Below, piece after piece: positions 50,872 to 60,078 of a stretch of 64,000 nucleotides of DNA (position 1 is its first letter; every line of letters starts with the position of its first letter). The stretch is taken from contig CAKZLI010000025.1 in assembly GCA_937125395.1 (NCBI GenBank), forward strand, positions 30,150 through 94,149. Reading direction: 5' to 3'. Below the pieces are notes generated by a model. That model saw only the letters and a program-made list of their open reading frames with translations. It was not told where the DNA came from and did no database searches. The translations under genes were made by a program, and so were the position numbers. Source of the stretch: an uncultured Glaciecola sp. Its GTDB lineage: Bacteria; Pseudomonadota; Gammaproteobacteria; Enterobacterales; Alteromonadaceae.

Positions 50872-51561
50872 ATGGGTATGTTTTCAAGAATGAGCGATAT
50901 TGTTCAAGCGAATATTAGTTCAATGTTAGACAAGGCAGAAGATCCACAAAAAGTAATGCGATTAATTATCCAAGAAATGGAAGAAACATTAGTTGAGCTT
51001 AGAACCATCACTGCGCGCAATATTGCAGAAAAAAAGCAGTTTAGTCGTCGAGTTGAGCGGTTAGAGCAAGATACCCATAATTGGGGCGGTAAAGCGCAGC
51101 TCGCAATTGAGCATAATAAAGATAACTTGGCTCGCGCCGCTTTAGTGCAAAAACAGCAGTGTATTGAGGAAATGACCGTATTGCAGCAGCAATTAGATGG
51201 CATTAATGAAAACCTAGTGACATTAGAATCTGATGCACAACGTTTGCATACTAAATTAAGTGAGGCGCGAGCGAAACAAAAAGCCCTTAACACACGTGAA
51301 GTGACACAAGCGACACGCCTCAAGGCAAAAAACACACAAGCCCGTTATAATATCGATACAGCTATTGAGCGTTTTGAATCGTACGAGCGCAAAATTGAAG
51401 ATTTAGAGGCACAAGTTGAAGCGTACGATGTAGTGAGTAATGCATCGGCTTTAGATCAGCAATTCGCAGCACTTGAGCAAGATGATTCGATTGAAGCACA
51501 GTTAGCTGAATTAAAAGCGCAGCAGGCATCAACTCAACCTTCATCAGAACAAGTAGCATAA
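50872..51561 (+). CDS. pspA: Phage shock protein A
   Basis: Peripheral membrane ESCRT-III-like protein that guards inner-membrane integrity and, in enterics, inhibits PspF. 229 aa, almost wholly coiled coil. Opening MGMFSRMSDIVQANISSMLDKAEDPQKVMRLIIQEMEETL carries the amphipathic membrane-binding helix, and the C-terminus is acidic with Gln-rich ends. The ribosome site AGGAG (50861-50865) is strong. Followed after 11 bp by pspC; no pspB is present. Confidence 0.95.
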   Translation: MGMFSRMSDIVQANISSMLDKAEDPQKVMRLIIQEMEETLVELRTITARNIAEKKQFSRRVERLEQDTHNWGGKAQLAIEHNKDNLARAALVQKQQCIEEMTVLQQQLDGINENLVTLESDAQRLHTKLSEARAKQKALNTREVTQATRLKAKNTQARYNIDTAIERFESYERKIEDLEAQVEAYDVVSNASALDQQFAALEQDDSIEAQLAELKAQQASTQPSSEQVA

Positions 51562-51572
51562 GGAGTCGTATC

Positions 51573-51773
51573 ATGAAAGAAGTATATCAAGTCAATCGAT
51601 TATATCGTGATGGCCGTCGAGCTATGATCAGTGGTGTATGTGCTGGCGTTGCTCGCCATTTTGACCTCCACCCCAATTGGGTGAGGGGGGGGACCGTGGC
51701 GGCCTTTTTGTTCTTTCCTTTTCCAGTCGGTTTAGCGTATATTTTGGGTGTGTTATTATTAAAAACCCGTTAA
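51573..51773 (+). CDS. pspC: Phage shock protein C, short form
   Basis: 66 aa, little more than the PspC domain (RDGRRAMISGVCAGVARHFDLHPNWVR then a single membrane helix); E. coli PspC is 119 aa with a cytosolic leucine zipper. The codons for Arg-Gly-Gly after NWV contain a run of eight G residues (51685-51692), a possible slippage site. In enterics PspC senses stress with PspB and binds PspA. The stop lies inside a hairpin loop. Confidence 0.9.
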   Translation: MKEVYQVNRLYRDGRRAMISGVCAGVARHFDLHPNWVRGGTVAAFLFFPFPVGLAYILGVLLLKTR

Positions 51774-51781
51774 AACGGGTT
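51764..51781 (+). terminator. Hairpin spanning the pspC stop codon
   Basis: AACCCGTT / AACGGGTT, 8-bp stem with the last two bases of the TAA stop in the loop. No U-run follows. A second hairpin, CATTCTA-TG-TAGAATG, lies at 51789-51804. They may attenuate or process the transcript between pspC and the DUF2333 gene rather than fully terminate. Confidence 0.4.
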
Positions 51782-51854
51782 AAAGAACATTCTATGTAGA
51801 ATGAATCCTGTTATAATGATGCTACTTAACGCAGCAGTAGCATAAAGGAAGGCT

Positions 51855-52847
51855 ATGAACGATTATTTTTCACCAAAACAAATTTTATCTACCTTCACAG
51901 GGATCTTAATTGTATTCTGGTTAGTTGCCGTGTACTGGAGTTTTACGCCAGATATGTTTTCGGTGCAAGACAAAGTGACTGAATTTAGTCAAGCCACTAA
52001 TCTAGAGCCCGTCACTGGGGTTGCAACCACTACTGCAGTGGTTGAGATCGGTAATACGTTATTGCATAAGTCTGGTGGTTACTTAACTAATGATGTATTG
52101 CCACCGTCAGTTCTAATGGATGATATGCCTGCTTGGGAGTTTGGTGTCTTAGAAATGTTACGCGATGTGACCTTGTCATTGCGTAAGGACTTTTCACGTT
52201 CGCAATCACAATCAATAGAAAACGAATATTTGGTTAAAGCTCAACCCAATTTAAACATTGATAATACGAATTGGATACTGCCCTCTGCCGAGTCGCAATA
52301 TCAAGAAGCATTTGACTTAATTGCGCAATACCGTGCCCAGTTAGCGGATCCTCAACAAGGCAATAGTCAGTTTTATGCTCGAGCAGATAATCTACGAGAT
52401 TGGTTAAAAGAAGTCGAAAAGCGTCTAGGCAGTATGTCACAAAAGTTATCAGCAAGTGTTGGCAGTGATGTGATTAATACGAGTTTAGCCGGTGATTCTG
52501 CGGCGAGCCAATCAACATACACGCCTGCACAACAACAAAACAAAACCAGTTGGTGGCGATTAGATGATAATTTTTATCAGGCGCGAGGCATGTCCTGGGC
52601 ATTAATTCATTTATTAAAAGCGGTCGAACTAGACTTTGCCGATGTGTTAGAAAAGAAAAATGCATTAGTCAGTATTCGTCAAATTATCCGAGAGTTAGAA
52701 GCGACTCAAGAAACGATTTTTAGTCCGTTTATTTTAAATGGTAGCGGTTTTGGTTTAGTGGCGAATCACTCGTTGGTCATGGCCAACTATATCTCTAGAG
52801 CTAATGCAGCATTAATTGAACTTTCAGAATTATTAAACCAAGGATAA
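51855..52847 (+). CDS. DUF2333 family protein
   Basis: 330 aa with one N-terminal membrane helix (ILSTFTGILIVFWLVAVYWSF, about residues 10-30) and a mostly helical, probably periplasmic, remainder. WEFGVLEMLRDVTLSLRKDFSRSQSQS, ARADNLRDWLKEVEKRLGSMSQKLSAS and the NGSGFGLVANHSLVMANYISRANAA end match the uncharacterised family PF10095 as I know it. Function unknown. Located 81 bp after pspC and 3 bp before the next gene, so it is probably part of the same envelope-stress locus. Confidence 0.85.
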   Translation: MNDYFSPKQILSTFTGILIVFWLVAVYWSFTPDMFSVQDKVTEFSQATNLEPVTGVATTTAVVEIGNTLLHKSGGYLTNDVLPPSVLMDDMPAWEFGVLEMLRDVTLSLRKDFSRSQSQSIENEYLVKAQPNLNIDNTNWILPSAESQYQEAFDLIAQYRAQLADPQQGNSQFYARADNLRDWLKEVEKRLGSMSQKLSASVGSDVINTSLAGDSAASQSTYTPAQQQNKTSWWRLDDNFYQARGMSWALIHLLKAVELDFADVLEKKNALVSIRQIIRELEATQETIFSPFILNGSGFGLVANHSLVMANYISRANAALIELSELLNQG

Positions 52848-52850
52848 AAC

Positions 52851-53624
52851 ATGAATACACTCGCTAGATTGAGTCACGCAGCTGTTGCACTTACCAGTTT
52901 AGGTGCATTGACGTCATTTTCAACTCAAGCGGATACGCTCTTGGGCGTGTATGCCGGTGGACAAATGTGGGCAATGGAAACCGAAGGGGCGTTTGCCAGT
53001 AATAATGATTTATCCAGTTTTCGGTTTGATGATGAGCGAAATGCGTCTTTGTATGTTGCGTTTGAGCATTTTGTGCCATTAATCCTAAATGCAAAAATCA
53101 TCTCGACATCAATGGATACTGATGGCACTGCTGTATTAGCTAATCAGTTTAGTTTTGGCGGGGAAAGCTTTGCTGTCGATGCCAACTTGAGCACGGATTT
53201 AGCATTATCGACTATTGATTATATTTTATATTATGAAATTTTGGATAATGATTTATTCAGTTTTGACATTGGGGTTAACGCCAAAAAAATTGATGGTGAT
53301 ATCACAGTTGTCGACCAAGATACCGGTTCGGTATCGGACATGAGCTTCTCTGGATATATCCCGATGGCTTATTCACGAGCGGAACTTGGACTACCTTTTA
53401 CTAATTGGTCGATCTTTGCTGAAGGCAGTTACTTATCCCTAAATGATCATACAGTAAGTGATCTTCAAGCCGCTCTTGAATATCGGTTGATAGATAGTTT
53501 AGCCGTTAACTTAACCATGCAAATTGGTTACCGAGCAATGAATATAGAGCTAGATGATCTCGACGGTGTTTACTCAGAGTTAGAATTTAGCGGTGCTTAT
53601 GCAGGAATTGAGTTTCATTTTTAA
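52851..53624 (+). CDS. TIGR04219-type outer-membrane beta-barrel protein
   Basis: 257 aa. Signal peptide of about 27 residues ending STQA-D, then LLGVYAGGQMWAME, the characteristic first strand; alternating strands throughout and a terminal GAYAGIEFHF with C-terminal Phe. Family found in Vibrio, Shewanella and related marine bacteria; function unknown. Starts 3 bp after the DUF2333 gene and ends before a terminator. Confidence 0.85.
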   Translation: MNTLARLSHAAVALTSLGALTSFSTQADTLLGVYAGGQMWAMETEGAFASNNDLSSFRFDDERNASLYVAFEHFVPLILNAKIISTSMDTDGTAVLANQFSFGGESFAVDANLSTDLALSTIDYILYYEILDNDLFSFDIGVNAKKIDGDITVVDQDTGSVSDMSFSGYIPMAYSRAELGLPFTNWSIFAEGSYLSLNDHTVSDLQAALEYRLIDSLAVNLTMQIGYRAMNIELDDLDGVYSELEFSGAYAGIEFHF

Positions 53625-53673
53625 ACTAATTTGACGCTCACGTCGTTTTAGTAACCGCACCTATCGTTTTATG

Positions 53674-53714
53674 AGCCAATGTAAATAATTAATTTATGTT
53701 GGCTTTTTCTTTTT
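53674..53714 (+). terminator. Terminator of the psp/DUF2333/barrel cluster
   Basis: AGCCAA (53674-53679) and TTGGCT (53699-53704) form the outer stem; TAAAT/ATTTA pair inside after a 2x2 internal loop. TTTTTCTTTT follows. Confidence 0.75.
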
Positions 53715-53809
53715 AGTCCATTAAGTAATAAAAAAGCGCTATTTATTCTTTTATCTTATTAAGAACATGCAGTAGCCTTACACTATCTTTGATAAGGTAC
53801 CTTAAATTT

Positions 53810-55636
53810 ATGTCAAATCAGAATATCGGCGCAAGTGGTGTTATTGACCCTAGCCAACTAAATCAGATCACTCAAGCGATTGCCGGCTTGAACCCGCAAC
53901 AGCTCAATTGGATGAGTGGTTATATGGCTGGTCTTGCCGCAGCACAAGGTGCTGATGGAAACGGCTTAAGTGTCGCTGGCACTCAGGTTCCTACTATAGC
54001 GAGTGCTGCAGAGCCTGCCGGTAGCTTAACCATTTTGTTTGGCTCCCAAACAGGTAATGCCAAAGGCATCGCATTGGCCTACAAAGACAAAGCGGTAGCG
54101 GCAGGGATACCCGCCACAGTCGTATCGATGGCAGATTATAAACCGCGTCAAATCAAAAACGAAACGCACCTTGCGATCGTTGTTTCAACACATGGTGAGG
54201 GTGAAGCCCCTGATGATGCGGTTGAATTACATGAATACCTAGGTTCTAAAAAAGCGCCCAAGCTACCTAATTTAAAATACGCAGTGTTAGGTTTAGGTGA
54301 TACGAGTTATGAATTTTTCTGTCAAACAGCAAAAGATTTTACTGCCCGTTTAAGTGCTTTAGGCGCAACCGCTATTATTGAACAAGTCGATTGTGATGTT
54401 GACTATGATGCTGCTGCAACATTGTGGCAAGATAACATATTAACAACCATAAAAGACGAGCTTACGGTTAAGACCGAAGTGGTTGCAGTAGCACCCGCTG
54501 CTAATATTGCATCAGTTGCCAGTATCTATTCAAAAAAGAACCCTTTTAATGGCACATTGCTAACCGCTCAAAAAATTACCGGACGCGATTCAGTCAAGGA
54601 TATTCGTCATATTGAAATCTCACTAGAAGACTCAGGAATTCAATATCAAGTAGGTGACGCGTTAGGCGTGTATTTTTTGAATGATAGTGAGGTTGTTGAC
54701 CGTATCATTAATGCTTATCAGTTAGATCCACAAGCGCAAGTACAAAAAGGCGATAATACATTTACATTGCATGCGGCGTTAACTGAACAATGTGAATTAA
54801 CCTTATCTTACCCAACCTATATTAAGGCGTTGGCTGAGTATACCCAAGATTCAGGATTACTCGCTTTGCTTGACGATAAAACCGCATTACGCGAATACAT
54901 AGTCCCGCGTCAAATTGTTGATATTGCGATTGATTATCCAGTATCAATTACCGCGCAACAATTGGTTGATGCATGTCGTCCTTTAACACCACGTCTATAC
55001 TCAATTGCATCAAGTCAAAGTGAAGTCGAAGATGAAGTGCATTTGACAGTTGCATTGGTCGAATATGACGCGCACGGATTTGCTCATCAAGGTGGTGCTT
55101 CTGGTTTCTTAGCAACACGCCTTGAAGAGGGAGCTAACGTTAAAGTATACGTCGAAGCAAATGACAACTTTAGATTACCTTCTGATCCTAATACGCCTGT
55201 TATCATGATTGGTCCCGGTACAGGTATTGCACCGTTCCGTGCATTTATGCAAGAACGTGAGGCACAAGAGGCTGCGGGCAAAAACTGGTTATTCTTCGGT
55301 AACCCGCACTTTACTCAGGATTTTTTATATCAAACAGAATGGCAAGCCTACGTTAAATCAGGTTTGTTAAACAATATTAGCTTAGCGTTTTCACGAGACC
55401 AAGCTGACAAAGTCTATGTGCAACATCGACTGCTCGAACAAGGTGAGCAGGTCTTTGCATGGCTTGAAGATGGCGCACACGTATATGTTTGTGGTGATGC
55501 TAATCACATGGCTAAAGACGTCGAGCAAGCGCTATTATCTATTTATCAAATTTACGGTAAGCAATCAGCAGATGACGCCAAGAAAAGTCTACTAAGCCTA
55601 CGCAAAGCAAAACGTTATCAAAAGGATGTTTACTAA
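53810..55636 (+). CDS. cysJ: Sulfite reductase (NADPH) flavoprotein alpha subunit
   Basis: Passes electrons from NADPH through FAD and FMN to CysI for sulfite reduction. 608 aa: N-terminal linker, flavodoxin domain ([41 protein letters not shown]), FAD domain ([17 protein letters not shown]) and NADPH domain ([30 protein letters not shown]). The ATG at 53810 has AAGG 13 nt upstream; a 7-residue extension is possible. Stop overlaps the cysI ATG by one base. Confidence 0.96.
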   Translation: MSNQNIGASGVIDPSQLNQITQAIAGLNPQQLNWMSGYMAGLAAAQGADGNGLSVAGTQVPTIASAAEPAGSLTILFGSQTGNAKGIALAYKDKAVAAGIPATVVSMADYKPRQIKNETHLAIVVSTHGEGEAPDDAVELHEYLGSKKAPKLPNLKYAVLGLGDTSYEFFCQTAKDFTARLSALGATAIIEQVDCDVDYDAAATLWQDNILTTIKDELTVKTEVVAVAPAANIASVASIYSKKNPFNGTLLTAQKITGRDSVKDIRHIEISLEDSGIQYQVGDALGVYFLNDSEVVDRIINAYQLDPQAQVQKGDNTFTLHAALTEQCELTLSYPTYIKALAEYTQDSGLLALLDDKTALREYIVPRQIVDIAIDYPVSITAQQLVDACRPLTPRLYSIASSQSEVEDEVHLTVALVEYDAHGFAHQGGASGFLATRLEEGANVKVYVEANDNFRLPSDPNTPVIMIGPGTGIAPFRAFMQEREAQEAAGKNWLFFGNPHFTQDFLYQTEWQAYVKSGLLNNISLAFSRDQADKVYVQHRLLEQGEQVFAWLEDGAHVYVCGDANHMAKDVEQALLSIYQIYGKQSADDAKKSLLSLRKAKRYQKDVY

Positions 55637-57342
55637 TGAGTGACAATAAAGATCTGATCGTTGCAGGCAAACTAGCCGTTAACGAGCGTATTAAAGGCGA
55701 AAGTAATTTTTTACGTGGCACGATCTCCGAAGATTTAAAAGATGATCTAACAGGTGGTTTTACGAGTGATAACTTTCAGTTAATTCGTTTTCATGGCATG
55801 TATCAACAAGATGACCGTGATATTCGAGCAGAACGAATTAAGCAAAAATTAGAGCCGCTACATAACGTCATGCTTCGTGCTCGTTTGCCAGGTGGTGTCG
55901 TCACACCTACCCAGTGGTTAGCAATTGATAAGTTTGCAGATGATTATACTAGTTATGGATCAATTCGTTTGACGACACGTCAGACATTTCAATTTCATGG
56001 CGTATTAAAGCCACATATTAAATTGATGCATCAAACACTCAACCAAGTCGGCATTGACTCTATTGCCACAGCCGGTGATGTTAATCGAAACGTATTGTGC
56101 ACATCTAATCCAGAAGTGTCTCAGTTTCATTTAGAAGCATATGACTGGGCCAAAAAAATCTCCGAGCACCTTTTACCCAAGACGCGTGCTTATGCTGAAG
56201 TGTGGTTAGATGGCGAAAAAATTGAAACAACAGACGAAGAGCCGATTTTAGGTAGTCATTATCTGCCACGTAAGTTTAAAACGACGGTGGTGATCCCGCC
56301 ACAAAATGACGTTGATGTGCATGCTAACGATCTTAATTTTGTTGCGATTGCAGACAATGGTCAATTAATTGGTTTTAATGTACTGGTGGGCGGTGGTCTT
56401 GCAATGACGCATGGTGACCATGCAACATTCCCGCGTAAAGCGGATGACTTTGGTTTTATTGGTTTAGACGATACGTTGGCGATTGCTGAAGCTGTAGTAA
56501 AAACGCAACGTGATTGGGGTAATCGAGTTAATCGTAAAAACGCCAAAACGAAATATACTCTTGAACGTGTTGGTGTTGATACCTTTAAAGCCGAAGTAGA
56601 GCGACGCGCGAGTGTCACCTTCGCACCTTCTAAAGCGTATGAGTTTACTGGACGTGGTGACCGTTATGGTTGGGTCGAAGGCGTCGATGCAAAATGGTAT
56701 TTAACGTGTTTTATTGAAAATGGTCGAATTTTAGATTATCCACAAAAGACGCTTAAAACAGGTTGTAGAGAGATCGCACAGATCCATACTGGTGAATTTC
56801 GTCTGACGGCCAACCAAAATATTGTGATTGCGGGTGTTGAGCCTGCGCTAAAAGATCAAATTACGGCAATTGCACAAGCCAATGGCCTGTTACCTAAAGT
56901 CACCAATCAACGCAAAGATTCAATGGCGTGTGTGTCTTTACCTACATGTCCATTAGCGATGGCTGAAGCTGAACGCTATCTGCCGGACGCAGTTACAGAG
57001 ATTGAAGGGATGCTAACCAAGCATGGTTTAGCAGATGAGAGTATTATTTATCGGATTACCGGTTGTCCAAACGGCTGTGGTCGAGCCATGCTTGCAGAAG
57101 TCGGTTTAGTCGGTAAAGGTCCTGGTAAATATAATTTACATTTAGGGGGTAATCGTGCCGGTACCCGCATTCCTAAAATGTACAAAGAAAACATTACAGA
57201 CACAGAAATCATGGCTATTTTGGATACGCTGATTGGTCAATGGGCCGAACAACGTCAGGCTAAAGAAGGGTTTGGTGATTTTGTGATACGTGCAGGTATT
57301 GTCGCGGAAGTTATCGATCCGGCTAAGGATTTTTATGCCTAG
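55636..57342 (+). CDS. cysI: Sulfite reductase (NADPH) hemoprotein beta subunit
   Basis: Six-electron reduction of sulfite to sulfide with siroheme and a 4Fe-4S cluster. 568 aa (E. coli 570). Cluster ligands: [15 protein letters not shown] and [22 protein letters not shown] residues appear as [14 protein letters not shown], and [13 protein letters not shown] is conserved. It overlaps cysH by 8 bp. Confidence 0.97.
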   Translation: MSDNKDLIVAGKLAVNERIKGESNFLRGTISEDLKDDLTGGFTSDNFQLIRFHGMYQQDDRDIRAERIKQKLEPLHNVMLRARLPGGVVTPTQWLAIDKFADDYTSYGSIRLTTRQTFQFHGVLKPHIKLMHQTLNQVGIDSIATAGDVNRNVLCTSNPEVSQFHLEAYDWAKKISEHLLPKTRAYAEVWLDGEKIETTDEEPILGSHYLPRKFKTTVVIPPQNDVDVHANDLNFVAIADNGQLIGFNVLVGGGLAMTHGDHATFPRKADDFGFIGLDDTLAIAEAVVKTQRDWGNRVNRKNAKTKYTLERVGVDTFKAEVERRASVTFAPSKAYEFTGRGDRYGWVEGVDAKWYLTCFIENGRILDYPQKTLKTGCREIAQIHTGEFRLTANQNIVIAGVEPALKDQITAIAQANGLLPKVTNQRKDSMACVSLPTCPLAMAEAERYLPDAVTEIEGMLTKHGLADESIIYRITGCPNGCGRAMLAEVGLVGKGPGKYNLHLGGNRAGTRIPKMYKENITDTEIMAILDTLIGQWAEQRQAKEGFGDFVIRAGIVAEVIDPAKDFYA

Positions 57343-58072
57343 TTCGATAGCTCAAGCCTTGCAAAATATTGATATTGCGACTGATATCACTGAGCATAAT
57401 GTACATCTTGAAACATTGACACCGATTCAGCGTGTTGAATGGGCGTTTAAGCATTTGCCACAACAAGCCATTGTATCATCGTCCTTTGGTGCGCAATCAG
57501 CAGTCATGTTACACCTGATCAATAACGTTGCACCAGGCACGCCTGTCGTCTTAACCGATACCGGATATTTATTTGACGAAACGTATCGTTTTATTGATCA
57601 GCTAACGAGTCAACTTGATTTAAATCTGCACGTTTATCGCGCTGAGATGAGTGCTGCATGGCAGGAAGCTAAATTTGGCAAATTGTGGGAATCAGGCGTT
57701 GATGGACTTCAGCAATACAACAAGATGAACAAAGTAGAACCGATGCAACGAGCACTAAAAGAGCTGGATGTCAGCACTTGGTTTGCCGGATTACGCCGTT
57801 CACAATCTCAGGATCGAGGGCAGTTATCGGTATTACAACATACTGGGCCTCAAACCAAGGTTTATCCTATTATTGACCAAAGCAATAAACAACTGCATGA
57901 ATACCTCAAAGCGAATCAACTTCCGTATCATCCGATGTGGGAGCAAGGTTATGTGTCGATTGGTGATTGGCACACAACACGAGCTTTAGAAGCCGGTATG
58001 AGTGAATCGGATACGCGATTCTTTGGCTTAAAACGTGAATGTGGCTTGCACGAATTTGGTGATGGTATATAA
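57335..58072 (+). CDS. cysH: Phosphoadenylylsulfate (PAPS) reductase
   Basis: Reduces PAPS to sulfite and PAP with thioredoxin. 245 aa from the ATG at 57335 (AAGGAT at 57325-57330 upstream); E. coli CysH is 244. Motifs: [14 protein letters not shown] (PP-loop), [24 protein letters not shown], and the catalytic Cys in [11 protein letters not shown] at the C-terminus. It lacks the extra Cys pairs of 4Fe-4S APS reductases, so PAPS is the expected substrate. Confidence 0.95.
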   Translation: MPSSIAQALQNIDIATDITEHNVHLETLTPIQRVEWAFKHLPQQAIVSSSFGAQSAVMLHLINNVAPGTPVVLTDTGYLFDETYRFIDQLTSQLDLNLHVYRAEMSAAWQEAKFGKLWESGVDGLQQYNKMNKVEPMQRALKELDVSTWFAGLRRSQSQDRGQLSVLQHTGPQTKVYPIIDQSNKQLHEYLKANQLPYHPMWEQGYVSIGDWHTTRALEAGMSESDTRFFGLKRECGLHEFGDGI

Positions 58073-58103
58073 GGCTAGCAGTATCATAAATTACTAGAGC
58101 ATG

Positions 58104-58176
58104 AATAATAGTCCACATAAAGCAGTAAAAATACAAAAGTATCCTATACTTTAGATAACTATATAGGACTATTATT
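58104..58176 (+). repeat. Nested inverted repeats between cysH and the EAL gene
   Basis: AATAATAGTCC (58104-58114) and GGACTATTATT (58166-58176) are perfect 11-bp complements. Inside them AAAGTAT (58136-58142) and ATACTTT (58146-58152) form a second 7-bp stem. No U-run follows, and the structure ends 18 bp before the ATG of the GGDEF/EAL gene. It could be a terminator for cysJIH, a leader structure, or a protein-binding palindrome. Confidence 0.5.
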
Positions 58177-58194
58177 TGGACTAAGCTCACTCTA

Positions 58195-59973
58195 ATGCAT
58201 CAAACCAAAGCAATCTTTACCCATACCGATGACTCGGCAGAAATAGAAAGCTTAAACAAGATTATCGGCTCAGCTATTAACTTTTTTAATAAAAGTTCGT
58301 TGAACGATTTTTGTGATGGTGTGTTATCACAAATTACTCAAATTTATGGACTAGAAAAAGAAGACATCATTTGTGCCAAGCTCGGCTCATTATTTGACCG
58401 TCGAGAATCAAATATTCGCTTTTGTGCGGTAGCCGGCAAAAACGAACAACTATTTAATCATTCACTGCATCAACTCAGTAATCCTTATGTCGAAGGATTG
58501 ATCGAGAACGCTTTTAAACTAAAACGAGAATCATTGTTAGATAGCGAAAGTGTGCTATTTCATATCTCGTCAGATTTCCAAATGGCGATGTATGTTAATT
58601 GTCCACTGACGACCGACTCTAGTTTGTATCGAACGTTGCAACATTTTTTGAAAAGTATGTCATGTGGATATATCTCGATTGTCGAAGTGATTCACTTAAA
58701 AGCCACCGCATACAGCGACCAACTCACTCGACTGCCCAATCGAAACGACTTTATCAAGTTATTAAATAGCCCTGATTACGCGACGAGCAACGATGGGTTG
58801 CATGTAGTGTTAGTCGACATTAATCATTTTTCAGATATTAATGATGGGCTAGGTCAAGATGTAGGGAATTTGTTACTCAAAGCCATCTCAAAACGATTCC
58901 GCGCTTCCTTCAACGAAACTGTTAATATTGCCAGAATTGGTGCGGATGTATTTGCTTTCTTAGGCCCAGCTAAACACTTATTACCTAACCAGATTAATGA
59001 AAAATTTGATGCACCGTTTCGGGCCGGTCAGTATGCACTGCCGGTTCGTGTATCGATGGGATTATGCAAAATCGATAGTGAGTTTGATAATGGATTGAAC
59101 ATTATTAAGCGCTGTAATATTGCACTTAATTTAGCCAAGAAAAAAGCGGGCCTGAACCATCGCTGGTACAACGCGGAATTAGAGTCTCATACCGCATGGC
59201 GACTGGAGCATATTCGTAAACTGTCGATGGCCTATGAACAAAAAATGTTAGAGGTATGGTACCAACCGCAGTTAAATTTTAAAACCAAAAAAATCGTAGG
59301 TGTCGAAGCGCTGATGCGATGGCCTGATGGTGATGGTTGCTTTATTGCCCCAGATATTTTTGTCCCATTGGCTGAGTATTCTGGACTCATTGTGGATATG
59401 GGGTATTGGGTACTTCGGGAAAGTCTATCTGCAATTCAAGGATTGACCGAGCAGGGTTACGATGATATTCGAGTCAGTGTAAACGTATCTATCATGCAAC
59501 TACGTAGCCGTGACTTTGTACAACATGTCAAAGATATTGTGATTGAATACGGCATTAATCCGAGTCGATTAGAGCTCGAAATTACCGAAAATATCTTAAT
59601 GGACGATCCGCATATTGTGATTGAAAGTTTGCATTTATTACGTAACTTTGGAGTGAATATTGCGATTGATGATTTTGGTACTGGTTTTTCTTCGATGAGT
59701 TATTTACAAAAGATGCCTCTTAATCGCTTAAAAATAGACCGTTCATTTATCAAAAATTGTTCCTACTCTCAACCAGCATTACTTGCTGAGACAGTCATCA
59801 GTCTAGCTCAAAAACTTAATTTAGAAACCATTGCAGAAGGCGTAGAACGGGTTGAGCAAGCTGAATATCTTGAATCGCTAGGTTGCGATGAAGTTCAAGG
59901 CTTCTTGTATAACAAACCACTGCGCCTTACCGAACTGTCAGATACACTTTTTATTCAAACACAGCAAGGATAA
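58195..59973 (+). CDS. GGDEF/EAL protein, probable c-di-GMP phosphodiesterase
   Basis: 592 aa. Residues 1-165: a DUF3369- or GAF-like sensory region without membrane segments. Residues about 175-330: GGDEF domain (DQLTRLPNRNDF) whose signature is degenerate, RIGADVFAF (247-255) instead of GGDEF, so no cyclase activity is expected. Residues about 340-590: EAL domain with EALMRW (371-376), EITENILMDD, DDFGTGFSSMSYL, KIDRSFIK and AEGVE, all intact, so phosphodiesterase activity is likely. Cytoplasmic. Weak ribosome site. Confidence 0.9.
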   Translation: MHQTKAIFTHTDDSAEIESLNKIIGSAINFFNKSSLNDFCDGVLSQITQIYGLEKEDIICAKLGSLFDRRESNIRFCAVAGKNEQLFNHSLHQLSNPYVEGLIENAFKLKRESLLDSESVLFHISSDFQMAMYVNCPLTTDSSLYRTLQHFLKSMSCGYISIVEVIHLKATAYSDQLTRLPNRNDFIKLLNSPDYATSNDGLHVVLVDINHFSDINDGLGQDVGNLLLKAISKRFRASFNETVNIARIGADVFAFLGPAKHLLPNQINEKFDAPFRAGQYALPVRVSMGLCKIDSEFDNGLNIIKRCNIALNLAKKKAGLNHRWYNAELESHTAWRLEHIRKLSMAYEQKMLEVWYQPQLNFKTKKIVGVEALMRWPDGDGCFIAPDIFVPLAEYSGLIVDMGYWVLRESLSAIQGLTEQGYDDIRVSVNVSIMQLRSRDFVQHVKDIVIEYGINPSRLELEITENILMDDPHIVIESLHLLRNFGVNIAIDDFGTGFSSMSYLQKMPLNRLKIDRSFIKNCSYSQPALLAETVISLAQKLNLETIAEGVERVEQAEYLESLGCDEVQGFLYNKPLRLTELSDTLFIQTQQG

Positions 59974-60014
59974 TGTGAGTTTAAAAGAAGCTGTTTAACC
60001 CAAACAATGCTGCC

Positions 60015-60060
60015 ACACTGATAACCTTGCTTGTTAAAAAGTTTATAGGGCTATCAGTGT
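60015..60060. repeat. Inverted repeat between convergent EAL and desaturase genes
   Basis: ACACTGATA (60015-60023) and TATCAGTGT (60052-60060), perfect 9-bp arms with a 28-nt loop. No flanking T-run, so terminator function is uncertain. Confidence 0.4.
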
Positions 60061-60078
60061 AGGATGTCGATAGGATTG

